Origin: Candidatus Accumulibacter contiguus
GTDB lineage: Bacteria > Pseudomonadota > Gammaproteobacteria > Burkholderiales > Rhodocyclaceae
NCBI RefSeq assembly: GCF_012940005.1
Contig: NZ_SPMX01000029.1
Span: forward strand, 1-64,000
Direction of reading: 5' to 3'
DNA length: 64,000 nt
Shown here: positions 37,138 through 46,196 of the stretch, piece after piece
Layout: each line of letters begins with the position of its first letter
Position numbering within the stretch: position 1 is the stretch's first letter
Made by a program: the position numbers and the translations under genes
Notes under the pieces: generated by a model
Databases searched by the model: none
Seen by the model: the letters and a program-made list of their open reading frames with translations, nothing else
What the model was told of the DNA's origin: nothing

Positions 37138-39801
37138 TCACCCTTTCTCGTGCGGGTTCAACGAAAGACACAGATTCAGCGTACCACGATCCGCTCCTGT
37201 GGTCATGGTGAAGCCGAGGCTCCGTGCGAGACGCTGCATGCGCAGGTTTCCGTCCAGTGTTTCGCCACGCAATTCGGCGATGCCGCGGTTTCGGCAGTAG
37301 CTGACCAGGCATTGCAGCAACAGCCTCCCAAGTCCCCTGCCCTTGATTTCCGAAGCGACAACGATGGCAAAGTCCGCGAACGTACTGCCGGGATCGGCAA
37401 CGGCCCGCACCTCGCCCAGCGAACGCTCGCTGCCATCACCCCCTCGCTCGATGGCCACCAGGGCCATTTCACGATCGTAGTCGATCTGGGAAAAACGGGC
37501 GAGACGGGCACGTGGCAGGCTCTTGATCGAGTCGAAAAAGCGCATCCGGGAATCCTCGGGATCCAGCGAATTGAGCAGTTCGCCGAGCATGCTTTCATCC
37601 TCCGGTCGGATCGGCCGGATCAGGAGCCGGCGATCCTGCCAATCCACTTGCTGTTCGAGTTCCTTCGGATAGGGGCCAATCGCGAAGCGGCGATGGCCGA
37701 GCCTGCCGGCCGTCTGCTCGAAGCCGATGCGTGCGCCCAGCACGACCACCCCCGAAGCCTCGGCGTGCAGCGGGTCGAGGTCGACGCCAGTCACCTCATC
37801 GAGGTCCGTCAGCAGTTGCGAAAGACGAACCAGTGCGTTGCTCACGGCTGCCTGCAGCGCCGGCCGATCCTCTTCCGGGAGTCCCTCGGCAAAACCGCTG
37901 CGGGCAACCAGATCGCCGGCCAGCATCAGGTTGAGCGGCGGCAAGGCGACCACCAGGCGGCCTCCGCGAAAGCCCGTGACCGATGCCGGGCCGAGGAAGA
38001 TCACCGGACCGAACACCGGATCGTCGGCAACACCCAGACGCAGTGCGGGTGCGCCACTACGGGCCGCACTCGGTCGCAGCCGGTAAGCATTGACGCGGCT
38101 GCCAGACTGCTGGATGCGCAAACGGCGGCGAAGGTCGCGCGCCGCGATGCGGATCTCTGCCGGCGACCGCAGACCCGACGCGCCCTCCGAAAACTCCACC
38201 CCACTGGCAAGCAGCAGAGCGAGATCGATCGGATAGCCGATCGCATCGGCGCAGGCAATCGCCTCGTCGATACTGCCAGCCAGGGGATACTCGCCAACGC
38301 TCAGACCGTAGGCCTGCAACAGTCGCTGTGCCTGACGTGCCGATAGCTGGCTTGCGCCGGCCGCCCTCGCTTCGCCGAGGGCGCTGCGGGCGGCCTGCAC
38401 GTCCGCTGAGAAACCCTCCGCGAGCGATGGCGGCATCTGCATCAGCAAGCGGCGATTGCGCCTGTAGCTGACGACGCCGAGAAAGACCGAAATCGCCATT
38501 TCCGGCGACTCATGGCTCAACACGCCTTGCGCCGCCACGATCTGTTGCGCCTCCAGCATTGCGGCTCCGCCAACCCAACAGGTGAAGACGTTGCACTCGC
38601 TTTTCCGGGACACCTCGCAGATCGCCGCAGCGACTTCGGCACTGGGTGCAAACGGAGAAGGTGAAAAGACGGTCAGGACATTTTCGGTATGCTCGTCGGC
38701 CAGTACGGTCGCCAGCGCGGCTCCCCAGTTCGTCGCCGTGATGTCCGCCGGCAGCGCCAATGGATTGGAGAGCCTCGAACGCGTCTGCAGCAGTTCTTCG
38801 AGACGCTTGATGGTAGCAGGCGACAGCTTGCCGAGCTGGCCGCCGGAACGTGTCAGCCTGTCGCCGGCAATCCGCCCCAGGCCATGACCGTTGGCCAGGA
38901 TGGTCAGACTCTCGCCGCGTAAGCGACGCACCCGCGCCATCGCCTCGACGGCGGCGAACAGGTTCCCGAGCGTATCGATGCGCACCCAGCCTGCGCGACG
39001 CAGGGCCGCTTCGTAAACGTCGTCGGCGGCGAATGGTCCGCTCCCCTGCGGTCTGCCCTGCACCGGGCCGCCACGGATGGTCACCACCGGCTTGTTGCGT
39101 GCGGCGGCACGCGCCGCCGACATGAACTTGCGCCCGGCCGTCACCTCATCGAACTGCACCAGGATCGACTGCGTGGCGGGGTCTGCCGCCAGCCAGTCGA
39201 GCACGTCGGCGAGATCGACATCGAGGCTGGCGCCCAAGTGCAGTACCGTCGAGAAGCCGATTCCCTTGCTATAGGCGCGATCGAGCACGGCCGCCGTCAC
39301 GGCGGTCGACTGTGCGACCAGAGCAATCTTCCCCGGCTTGATCGAGACGGGGGTCGCGCTGGCGTTCAGCCCTCTGGCCGGCACCACAAGACCGCCGCTG
39401 CCAGGCCCGAGAACGCGCATCAGGTACGGCTGGGCTGCTTCGAGAATGGCCTTGCGCGCCGTCGCTATCGCCCCATTGCTCATCTTGTGCCACATCCACG
39501 GACCGACGATCACCGCGCGAGTACCGCGCGCGCCGAGTTGAGCGATGATCGAAGGCACCTGTTCCAGTGAGGCGCAAATGATCGCCAGATCGGGGACCAC
39601 GTCGATTTCGCCGAGGCGGACATCGTCACCCATGAAGAACAGGAAGCGTTTCCTTGCGCTGACCGACATGATCGGACCGCTGAATCCGCCGGCCGCGAGA
39701 TTGGCCAGCACCACTTCGGCATAGCGACTCGGCTCGTCGGGCTCGGCGACCACCGCCACCGAGGTGGGACGAAAGAGCAATTCAAGGTTTCGGACAGTCA
39801 T
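37138..39801 (-). CDS. Pat/YfiQ-type protein acetyltransferase (acyl-CoA synthetase-like plus GNAT)
   Basis: The 887-aa protein has an N-terminal CoA-binding Rossmann domain (ELLFRPTSVAVVAEPDEPSR), a succinyl-CoA-ligase-like region (to about residue 440), an ATP-grasp-like region and a C-terminal GNAT domain (LLIRPIRPEDESMLGELLNS, with the acetyl-CoA loop GRGLGRLLL). This is the layout of Pat enzymes that acetylate lysines in acyl-CoA synthetases such as Acs. In the ATP-grasp part the usual Lys of GYPVVLK is absent (GYPIDLALLL), consistent with a regulatory rather than catalytic ligase half. ATG 39801 is chosen; the upstream 38 codons lack homology. Confidence 0.85.
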   Translation of the reverse strand: MTVRNLELLFRPTSVAVVAEPDEPSRYAEVVLANLAAGGFSGPIMSVSARKRFLFFMGDDVRLGEIDVVPDLAIICASLEQVPSIIAQLGARGTRAVIVGPWMWHKMSNGAIATARKAILEAAQPYLMRVLGPGSGGLVVPARGLNASATPVSIKPGKIALVAQSTAVTAAVLDRAYSKGIGFSTVLHLGASLDVDLADVLDWLAADPATQSILVQFDEVTAGRKFMSAARAAARNKPVVTIRGGPVQGRPQGSGPFAADDVYEAALRRAGWVRIDTLGNLFAAVEAMARVRRLRGESLTILANGHGLGRIAGDRLTRSGGQLGKLSPATIKRLEELLQTRSRLSNPLALPADITATNWGAALATVLADEHTENVLTVFSPSPFAPSAEVAAAICEVSRKSECNVFTCWVGGAAMLEAQQIVAAQGVLSHESPEMAISVFLGVVSYRRNRRLLMQMPPSLAEGFSADVQAARSALGEARAAGASQLSARQAQRLLQAYGLSVGEYPLAGSIDEAIACADAIGYPIDLALLLASGVEFSEGASGLRSPAEIRIAARDLRRRLRIQQSGSRVNAYRLRPSAARSGAPALRLGVADDPVFGPVIFLGPASVTGFRGGRLVVALPPLNLMLAGDLVARSGFAEGLPEEDRPALQAAVSNALVRLSQLLTDLDEVTGVDLDPLHAEASGVVVLGARIGFEQTAGRLGHRRFAIGPYPKELEQQVDWQDRRLLIRPIRPEDESMLGELLNSLDPEDSRMRFFDSIKSLPRARLARFSQIDYDREMALVAIERGGDGSERSLGEVRAVADPGSTFADFAIVVASEIKGRGLGRLLLQCLVSYCRNRGIAELRGETLDGNLRMQRLARSLGFTMTTGADRGTLNLCLSLNPHEKG

Positions 39802-40053
39802 GATTACCTGCGATGGGTGGTCTCGATGTTCGCCAAACACCTCTTCTACGAGAGCGTCAAGCCCGGCATGGTCCAAGACGACGCCAAAGTGATGGCCTAC
39901 CCTGATGTTCGGCATCCTGGCGCTGTCCGCCGATCAGCTGATGCGATTACGACAATGACCCCCTGCGTCCCCTCTCCGGCCACTGTGCATTCGAGGAATG
40001 CAGGAGGGCGTTCGCACCGAACGACAAGAATCGTGCGGGCACTGGATCGCTTT

Positions 40054-40953
40054 CTAGAAGGCGGATACGAACTTGAAGAAGAACTTGTTGCCCTGAAAGC
40101 GGTTGTCGACACTGGTTTCGTGATTCCAGCTACCGACAAAGCTCATCCCCTTGTAGTCGTACTTGACTGCCGGGCCGTAGGCGAAGACCTTGCCGCGGTT
40201 GCCGTTCGGGATGACGGTCCGGCCGTTGCGCTCGTCGTCGCTGGTCTGGGTCAGATAATAACCGGCCAGGCCGACGGCCCATGGCCCGAAGTGCTGACCA
40301 AGCAGGTAATCCATGTGGAAATCGTTGCCTGACTGGTAGTGGGTATCGAGGTTCCTGGTCTTGAGGTTGTACATCAGCTTGGCGGACGCTTCGAAACCGC
40401 CCTGATTGAGGTAGGTGAAGGCAAAGATCGGCTCGAAGCTGTAGTAGTTGGCGCCGATGCTGTCGGTGGGATTGGTCTTGCTGTACTTGCCGGTGGGCAG
40501 ATAGATGTCGATGCCGACGGTCAGATGCCAGTCCGGCGGAAAATGCCAGCCGATGATCAGCGGGTCGATGACGACGTCGCCGAGACCGAAGACGCTGCCG
40601 TTACCGATGCCCGGAATCGGGGTGTGCAGTCGCTGGTAAACCAGTGGCACGATCGCATGCACTGCCCAGTCACCCCCCAGGATCTTCTGCTGGGTGACAT
40701 GGATGAAGCGCAGGGCGTCGAAAGTGGCGCTGACATTGAGTCCCGGCACCTTTTGCCCGTCCTTGGCGCGATAGTCGCCCTCGTAATAGCCGAGATAGTT
40801 GATGAAATAGTTGCCCGGTGGCGGCAGGGCGCCGACCATGAAGTTTTCCGAGCCGTTCGGGTATTGGTCGGGACCCTCCTTGGCCAGGATGGACGGGCTG
40901 GCCAGCAGTGCCGGCATGGCCAGGAGCAGAAGTTTTTTCGCGGTATTATTCAT
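40054..40953 (-). CDS. Outer-membrane protein, SphA/phenol meta-pathway family
   Basis: This 299-aa protein has a signal peptide (KLLLLAMPALLASPSILA, cleaved before KEG). Alternating aromatic/polar strands typical of a monomeric beta barrel follow: NYFINYLGYYEGDYRAKDG, GWHFPPDWHLTVGIDIYLPT and a terminal Phe (FFFKFVSAF). The PNGSENFMVGALPPPG start is characteristic of the family once named for phenol degradation and found with transport of hydrophobic compounds. The next gene upstream on this strand is the HpaB/AbfD-family gene, which may share a catabolic role. Substrate unknown. Confidence 0.75.
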   Translation of the reverse strand: MNNTAKKLLLLAMPALLASPSILAKEGPDQYPNGSENFMVGALPPPGNYFINYLGYYEGDYRAKDGQKVPGLNVSATFDALRFIHVTQQKILGGDWAVHAIVPLVYQRLHTPIPGIGNGSVFGLGDVVIDPLIIGWHFPPDWHLTVGIDIYLPTGKYSKTNPTDSIGANYYSFEPIFAFTYLNQGGFEASAKLMYNLKTRNLDTHYQSGNDFHMDYLLGQHFGPWAVGLAGYYLTQTSDDERNGRTVIPNGNRGKVFAYGPAVKYDYKGMSFVGSWNHETSVDNRFQGNKFFFKFVSAF

Positions 40954-41053
40954 GGTATTCCCCCTTGTTCCTGTGCTCCGCCCTTGGGTATGGCGACCGG
41001 TTACGGGCCTGGCGCAGCGAGATCGCCTATTCTAGCAGCGCTCGCCTCCGCTC

Positions 41054-42667
41054 TCAGGAAAGCTTGCCGGAACGCGGTAGCGGCACCATGATCGTCTGTC
41101 CCGGTGGCGAACAGCCGGCATCGCAACAGCGCCCTGGTTGACGGTTACGCGTGATCGCACGCGATTCATCATGCAGCACGCCGCGGTCAAGCAAGCTTTC
41201 AACCAGCTCGACCTTGCTGCCAAGCGGGTAGTGACGCCAGATCTCCTGCTTCATGGCGGCCGGCGAACCGCCGCCGTGCAGGCTGATCACCGAGTACCAG
41301 CCGCCCTGATACGACGCGGTCAGATCCTCGATGAAGCGTGCGACTTCGATGCGCTTGTCGTAAGGAACGTCCGGGTTGGCGCGCAGCACCTCGGCAAGGG
41401 TCGCCCCGGTCGCCGGGTTGTGGTCTTCGTCGGGGCCGGGCAGCGCGACGATCAAACCGCCCGACACTTCGTGCGCCAGGCGATGCATGTCGTAGATCTG
41501 GGTGGCCAGCAGGAGCTTGCCGATGTTGGCAAACACCGCTTCGGGCATGAAGCTGCCGCTATATGGGTCTGGCGTGCCATAGACGCTGGCGGCGACGCCG
41601 CAGGCGAAAAAGCCCTCGGTGATCTTGATCAGTTCGACCATCGGTTCGCGCAGGCTGGCCTTGCGGCCCGGATCGAAGCCGTTGGCTTCGCACATCAGGG
41701 CGCCAGCACCGATCAGTAGGTCGCCAAAACCGGCACGCGCGGCGATGCAGCTATGGCGGTGGTGGGTCGCGTAGTGGTAGGTCAGCGACCCGGAATGCTC
41801 CCACTCGCCGGCGAAGAATACCCGCTCCCAGGGGACGAAGACGCGATCGAAAACGAGCACCGCGGTCGATTGTCCGTAGCGGCGTGAAAACAGTGCCGCG
41901 CCGTGTTCCAGTTTATCGCCGGGGCGGCCGGCCGGGCGGGCGATGATGGTCAGCCCCGGTGCATCGACCGGCAGCGCGCAGCAAACGGCGAAATCGGCAT
42001 CGGCTGGCCCCATGTTGCGGCTGGGCATGACCAGGAACTCGTGCATGTACGGCGCGCCGGTAACGATCGCCTTGGTGCCGGAGATGACGATCCCCCTGGG
42101 GTTGCGCTCGACGATGTGTACGTAAGTGTCCGGGTTTGCCTGTTGATGCGGCCGCTTCGAGCGGTCACCCTTGGCGTCGGTCATGGCGATTCCCAGCGAC
42201 CAGTCGCTCGCCTGCACCTCTTCGAGATAGGCCGCGAAGCGCGCCCGATGTTCGCTGCTGCCGCGCGCGTCATCGATTCTGGCGCTGACCTGATGGATTG
42301 CATTGAGTGCATCGTGGGCCAGATAGCGTTGTGCGCAACCGGTCTCCTGACAGAGGATGCGCACCGCTTCGAGCTTGTTCAACAGGTCGCCTGCAGATTC
42401 GTTGATGTGCAGCATGCGATTGACAGTCGCGCCGCTGCTGGTTTGCACGGCGGTCATCAGCGGGGTTTTGTCCGAATCGAGAGCGAAATCGTAGCTGACG
42501 GCGAGCGCGTTGATTCCCGGCTGCAGCGTCGGCGCGTCGGCGACCGACGCGATCAGTTCACCATCGACGTAGACCTTCGGTGTGTAGCGCCGCAGCGATT
42601 CGCGGTAGCCGGCGCCGCTGATCAATCGGCCGGATGTGAGCAGCATGCGATCTCTAGTCATTGTCAT
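41054..42667 (-). CDS. 4-hydroxyphenylacetate 3-hydroxylase / 4-hydroxybutyryl-CoA dehydratase family protein
   Basis: The 537-aa flavoprotein aligns along its length with AbfD (RYTPKVYVDGELI start, AMTDAKGDRSKRP, GIVISGTKAIVTGAP, HEFLVMPS and a SLHGGGSP tail). In AbfD the [4Fe-4S] cluster is held by Cys99, Cys103, His292 and Cys299. Aligning by eye, Cys99 is kept (Cys111) and His292 is kept (His303), but Cys103 is Tyr115 and Cys299 is Ala310. So cluster-dependent dehydration is unlikely, and a flavin-only monooxygenase or isomerase role is more probable. The C terminus has an extra Cys-rich tail. GGGAG precedes the start. Confidence 0.75.
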   Translation of the reverse strand: MTMTRDRMLLTSGRLISGAGYRESLRRYTPKVYVDGELIASVADAPTLQPGINALAVSYDFALDSDKTPLMTAVQTSSGATVNRMLHINESAGDLLNKLEAVRILCQETGCAQRYLAHDALNAIHQVSARIDDARGSSEHRARFAAYLEEVQASDWSLGIAMTDAKGDRSKRPHQQANPDTYVHIVERNPRGIVISGTKAIVTGAPYMHEFLVMPSRNMGPADADFAVCCALPVDAPGLTIIARPAGRPGDKLEHGAALFSRRYGQSTAVLVFDRVFVPWERVFFAGEWEHSGSLTYHYATHHRHSCIAARAGFGDLLIGAGALMCEANGFDPGRKASLREPMVELIKITEGFFACGVAASVYGTPDPYSGSFMPEAVFANIGKLLLATQIYDMHRLAHEVSGGLIVALPGPDEDHNPATGATLAEVLRANPDVPYDKRIEVARFIEDLTASYQGGWYSVISLHGGGSPAAMKQEIWRHYPLGSKVELVESLLDRGVLHDESRAITRNRQPGRCCDAGCSPPGQTIMVPLPRSGKLS

Positions 42668-42789
42668 TGCTCCCTACGTTCGGGGAAGGCTGCGGTCCCG
42701 CCAGGTCATGCGACAGAATCCGCTGCTTGACGGTGCAGCAGTTCCGGATCTGAAGTCAGTCCGATGGTAACCCGCTGAGGCCAGAGAAA

Positions 42790-42816
42790 CCCTATTCGCC
42801 CTATTCGCCCTATTCG
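42790..42816. repeat. Three 9-bp CCCTATTCG repeats at the typA stop
   Basis: CCCTATTCG occurs three times in tandem. On the coding (minus) strand each unit gives GAA TAG in the typA frame, so the stop codon is repeated in frame three times. Confidence 0.85.
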
Positions 42817-44647
42817 CGCGCGGCCCGGCGGCGTTCGTTGTCGGTGAGCAGGCGCTTGCGGATGCGAATGCTTTTCGGCGTGATTTCGACCAGTTCATCG
42901 TCGTCGATGAACTCGACAGCCGACTCCAGCGTCAGCGCCACTGGCGGCACCAGACGAACCGCTTCGTCGGTTCCCGAGGCACGGATGTTGGTCAGTTGCT
43001 TGCCCTTGATCGGATTGACGACCAGGTCGTTTTCGCGGCTGTGGATGCCGATCACCATGCCTTCGTAGAGCTTGTCACCGGGAACACTGAACATCCGTCC
43101 GCGCTCCTGCAGCTTCCATAAGGCATAGGCGACGGCTTCGCCTTTCTCGCCCGAGATCAGGACGCCGTTGCGGCGGCCCGGGATTTCGCCCTTGACCACA
43201 GCATATTCGTCGAAAACATGGCTCATCAGGCCGGTGCCGCGGGTGAGGTTGAGGAACTCACCCTGGAAACCGATCAGGCCGCGCGCCGGGATGCGATATT
43301 CGAGACGGACGCGGCCACGCCCATCGGAAGACATGTCCTGCAGTTCGCCACGGCGATAGCCGAGCGCTTCCATGACGCCGCCCTGATGCGTTTCCTCGAC
43401 GTCGAGGGTGAGCAGTTCATAGGGCTCGCAGGCTTCGCCATCGATCTCCTTGACGATCACTTTCGGGCGCCGACCGCGAGTTCGTAACCCTCACGACGCA
43501 TGGTTTCGAGGAGAATCGTCAGATGCAGTTCGCCACGCCCGGAGACCAGGAAGCTGTCGGTGTCGGTGGTTTCCTCGACACGTAGCGCCATGTTGGTCAG
43601 CAGTTCCTTGCGCAGGCGCTCGCCGATCTGGCGACTGGTGACGAACTTGCCTTCGGTGCCGGCGTAAGGCGAGTTGTTGACCATGAAGGTCATGTTCAGT
43701 GTTGGCTCGTCGATGCGCAGCATCGGCAATGCTTGGGGCTTCTCGGTATCGGTGATCGTGCAGCCGATCGAGAGATCGTCGATTCCCGTCACCAGCACGA
43801 TGTCGCCGGCGACCGCTTCGTCCAGCGGCACCCGTTCGAGGCCGCGGAAACCGAACACCTGGCCGACCTTGGCGGTCTTTGGCGGGCCATGTTCGAATTT
43901 GCCCTGGGCATCGGCCTGTCCGTACATCACGATCACCTGCTGCGCCGGTTTCAGGCGCCCGCGTTGCAGACGGCCGATGCCGATGCGCCCGACATAGCTC
44001 GAGTAATCGAGGGCGGAAATCTGCAGTTGCAGCGGCCCGTCGATGTCGTCGATATGTGGCGGTGAGACATGCTTGAGAATGGTCTCGAACATCGGCCGCA
44101 TGTCGGGCGATGGCTTCGACAGATCCAGCGTCGCGTAGCCGTTGATCGCGGACGCGTAGATCACCGGGAAATCGAGCTGATCGTCGTTGGCGCCGAGTTT
44201 GTCGAAGAGGTCGAAAGTGTGGTCAACCACCCAGTCCGGCCGCGCGCCGTCGCGGTCGATCTTGTTGACCACCACGATCGGCTTCAAACCCAGGGCCAGC
44301 GCTTTCTTGGTGACGAAACGGGTCTGCGGCATCGGTCCCTCGACGGCATCGACCAGCAGCAGAACCCCGTCGACCATCGACAGCACCCGTTCGACTTCGC
44401 CGCCGAAGTCGGCGTGCCCAGGGGTATCGATGATGTTGATGTGCACCCCAGCGTAATCGACGGCCAGATTCTTGGCCAGGATGGTGATGCCCCGTTCTTT
44501 TTCAAGGTCGTTCGAGTCCATCATCCGCTCGGTGATGTGCTGGTGAGCCGAGAAGCTGCCGGCCTGGACCAGCAGCTTGTCCACCAGGGTGGTCTTGCCA
44601 TGGTCTACATGGGCGATGATGGCGATATTGCGGACGGCGCGGGACAT
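42810..44647 (-). pseudogene. typA: Ribosome-associated GTPase TypA/BipA, frameshifted
   Basis: TypA is a translational GTPase acting on ribosome assembly and stress responses. The first part (43457-44647) holds AHVDHGKTT (G1), RGITI (G2), DTPGHADF (G3), NKID (G4) and the start of domain III. It ends at ELAVGARK and a stop. The next frame (from about 43460) continues VIVKEIDGEACEPYE through domain V and the TypA-specific C-terminal domain to RRRAARE. Inserting one base in the GGCGCCC run near 43465-43470 gives the expected ELAVGRPKVIVKEIDG and a normal length of about 612 aa. A sequencing error is as likely as a true mutation. Confidence 0.9.
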
Positions 44648-44780
44648 GTGGGGTCAAGCCTTTGAACAAGGGGCGCCATTCTAGCACGGGCGGGCGCTGC
44701 CTGTTGCGCCGCAAAAACGCCGCCGCCCTTTTGCCGCCAACACCGGCTGCCCGGGCGCCATGCTGCGCTGCAACAAAATG

Positions 44781-44808
44781 TTGACAACCGCCAATTAAGC
44801 GCTAGAAT
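44781..44808 (+). promoter_or_regulatory. Strong sigma-70 promoter of the phasin gene
   Basis: TTGACA (44781-44786), 16-base spacer, TAGAAT (44803-44808). This is near consensus. It lies about 80 bases before the start codon and suits the high expression expected for a granule-coat protein. Confidence 0.8.
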
Positions 44809-44888
44809 CAAACCTTCGCTGCACTGCAGCAATTGACCTCGGGAAATGCGAAGCCGGGGCAACATCTCGCAACCTGAAGGAGAACAGT

Positions 44889-45392
44889 ATGTACAACCCC
44901 ATAGAGAAATTCACCAGCGTTGCCGGTCTCGAAGCGCTCAGGACGGTGGTCAACACTTCGCTGGACTGCGTCGGCCAGTTGGCGGCCTTGAACCTGCAGA
45001 CGGCACGGGCCGTCGCCGAGCGTACCAGCGAAAACCTCAGAGCCCTCACGGCGGTCAGGGATCTGCCAGACCTGCTGGCCTTGCGACAACCGATGGCCAT
45101 GGCCGCCGTCGATCAATCGATGAGCTATTCGAGGCGTGCGTACGAGATCTGCAGCGAGTCGTCGAATGCCCTGCTGCAGGTTTTCGATAGTCAGGTCAAC
45201 GGCCTCAGCGGCGGCCTGATGGCGGCGCTCGACAAGGGCTGGAAGACGGTATCACCGGTTTTCGATTCCACGCTGGCGACTGCAAAATCGCTACTGTCGA
45301 TGACCGGCCAGAATGATGGCCACAACGTTCGGCAGTTGACGGCAAGCCCGGACGCAGCCGGCCAGGCGGCAATCAAACGGATCGCCGCCTGA
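44889..45392 (+). CDS. phaP: Phasin (polyhydroxyalkanoate granule-associated protein)
   Basis: Phasins coat polyhydroxyalkanoate granules. The 167-aa protein is amphipathic and almost wholly helical, with the family-typical PIEKFTSVAGLEALRTVVN start, a TARAVAERTSENLRAL coil and a SYSRRAYEICSESSNALLQV segment. AAGGAGAACAGT is an excellent ribosome site. It is a single-gene unit with its own promoter and a strong terminator. Other pha genes are not in the window. The symbol is a family-level assignment. Confidence 0.88.
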   Translation: MYNPIEKFTSVAGLEALRTVVNTSLDCVGQLAALNLQTARAVAERTSENLRALTAVRDLPDLLALRQPMAMAAVDQSMSYSRRAYEICSESSNALLQVFDSQVNGLSGGLMAALDKGWKTVSPVFDSTLATAKSLLSMTGQNDGHNVRQLTASPDAAGQAAIKRIAA

Positions 45393-45430
45393 AACGGTTT
45401 CGGCAGCGCTGCGGGCGCGCCCTTCCGTCA

Positions 45431-45458
45431 AACCCGGTGCCACGGCACCGGGTTTTTT
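45431..45458 (+). terminator. Rho-independent terminator after the phasin gene
   Basis: AACCCGGTGCC and GGCACCGGGTT form an 11-bp perfect stem with a 2-base loop, followed by a T run. It is strong and ends the phasin transcript. Confidence 0.92.
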
Positions 45459-45550
45459 ACGCCTGACGGTGGCTTGCCCGTGCGCTGGCAGAGAGCGATA
45501 GCGAAGTGCTTGCCAGCCGGATCGCTGTGCTGCGAAGATGGGCAGAAACT

Positions 45551-45634
45551 CTGGAAGGAGTTCTGGAAGGAATTCTGGAAGGAATTCTGGAAGGAATTCT
45601 GGAAGGAATTCTGGAAGGAATTCTGGAAGGAATT
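45551..45634. repeat. Seven 12-bp tandem repeats (CTGGAAGGAATT)
   Basis: Seven perfect-length units of CTGGAAGGAATT span 84 bases; only the first differs (GAGTT). The period is divisible by 3 and the unit has no stop in several frames on both strands, so it can encode repeating peptides (FWKE, LEGI on plus; FLPE, NSFQ, IPSR on minus). Confidence 0.95.
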
Positions 45635-45706
45635 GCCAGAACTCGATCTGCGGCGCACACTGCGATACCTTTCCAGTTCGCGAAGGCATTTTTTGGGGAT
45701 AGTCAG

Positions 45707-45982
45707 ATGACCGAAACGATAGTTGCTTACCTGAGAGCCAATGCGGAGCAACTCGATGTGGACATGGCCGAGGCGCTCAACATCCCGCTCGTCGAGTTAC
45801 GCGAGCAAATCGCGCGGCTCGCTGCATCGGGAGACGTAATCTGTTGCCGGGTAACCCGCTTCATCGAGGGCCGGAAGATCGAGGGCATCAGTTGCCGCCT
45901 CTCGTGCGATCCACCGACGCCGGCACGCGGGCGCAAACCGGGCGTGAAAAAGGACGACGACTCGGAAGCAAACCTGTTTTGA
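45707..45982 (+). CDS. Small winged-helix-like protein of unknown function
   Basis: The 91-aa product begins MTETIVAYLRANAEQLDVD. ALNIPLVELREQIARLAASG and VICCRVTRFIEGRK follow, a pattern like a FaeA/ArsR-type winged helix (recognition helix then wing). A basic/acidic tail ends KKDDDSEANLF. The frame is open back through the 12-bp repeat to 45506. If an upstream start were used the protein would carry an LEGI repeat, but ATG 45707 starts the conserved-looking part. No ribosome site is strong. DNA binding is inference. Confidence 0.6.
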   Translation: MTETIVAYLRANAEQLDVDMAEALNIPLVELREQIARLAASGDVICCRVTRFIEGRKIEGISCRLSCDPPTPARGRKPGVKKDDDSEANLF

Positions 45983-46065
45983 GCGGGCGCGCGCAGCGGC
46001 CTAACGGTCATGGCTTTGTGAGACACCCCGGAAATGAAAGCCCTGACCGTTTCCCTCTCCCTCGA

Positions 46066-46090
46066 CCCCTCTTCCGCGAGTGGAGAGGGG
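46066..46090. repeat. REP-like palindrome CCCCTCTTCC/GGAGAGGGG
   Basis: An imperfect hairpin in the gap between the winged-helix gene and the CBS/DUF294 gene, with one unpaired T. It lacks a T tract, so it is more a repetitive palindrome than a terminator. Nothing else is seen in 45983-46196. Confidence 0.45.
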
Positions 46091-46196
46091 AGATTCGTGA
46101 GTCGCTGACGCGACTTTCACGGTAAGCGCTGCTGCGCCAGAAGTTCACAACAGTTCGGACGGGCTCACGCGACTCCCAATGGACGCGGTCGCCGAA

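Noticed and set aside
39817-40332. 171-codon plus frame between the acetyltransferase and SphA-like genes
   Set aside because: Mostly antisense to the SphA-like gene; the part in the gap shows no domain or start signal.
45291-45689. Minus-strand frame with repeating FLPE residues
   Set aside because: Produced by the 12-bp repeat and antisense to the phasin end; no ribosome site or homology.
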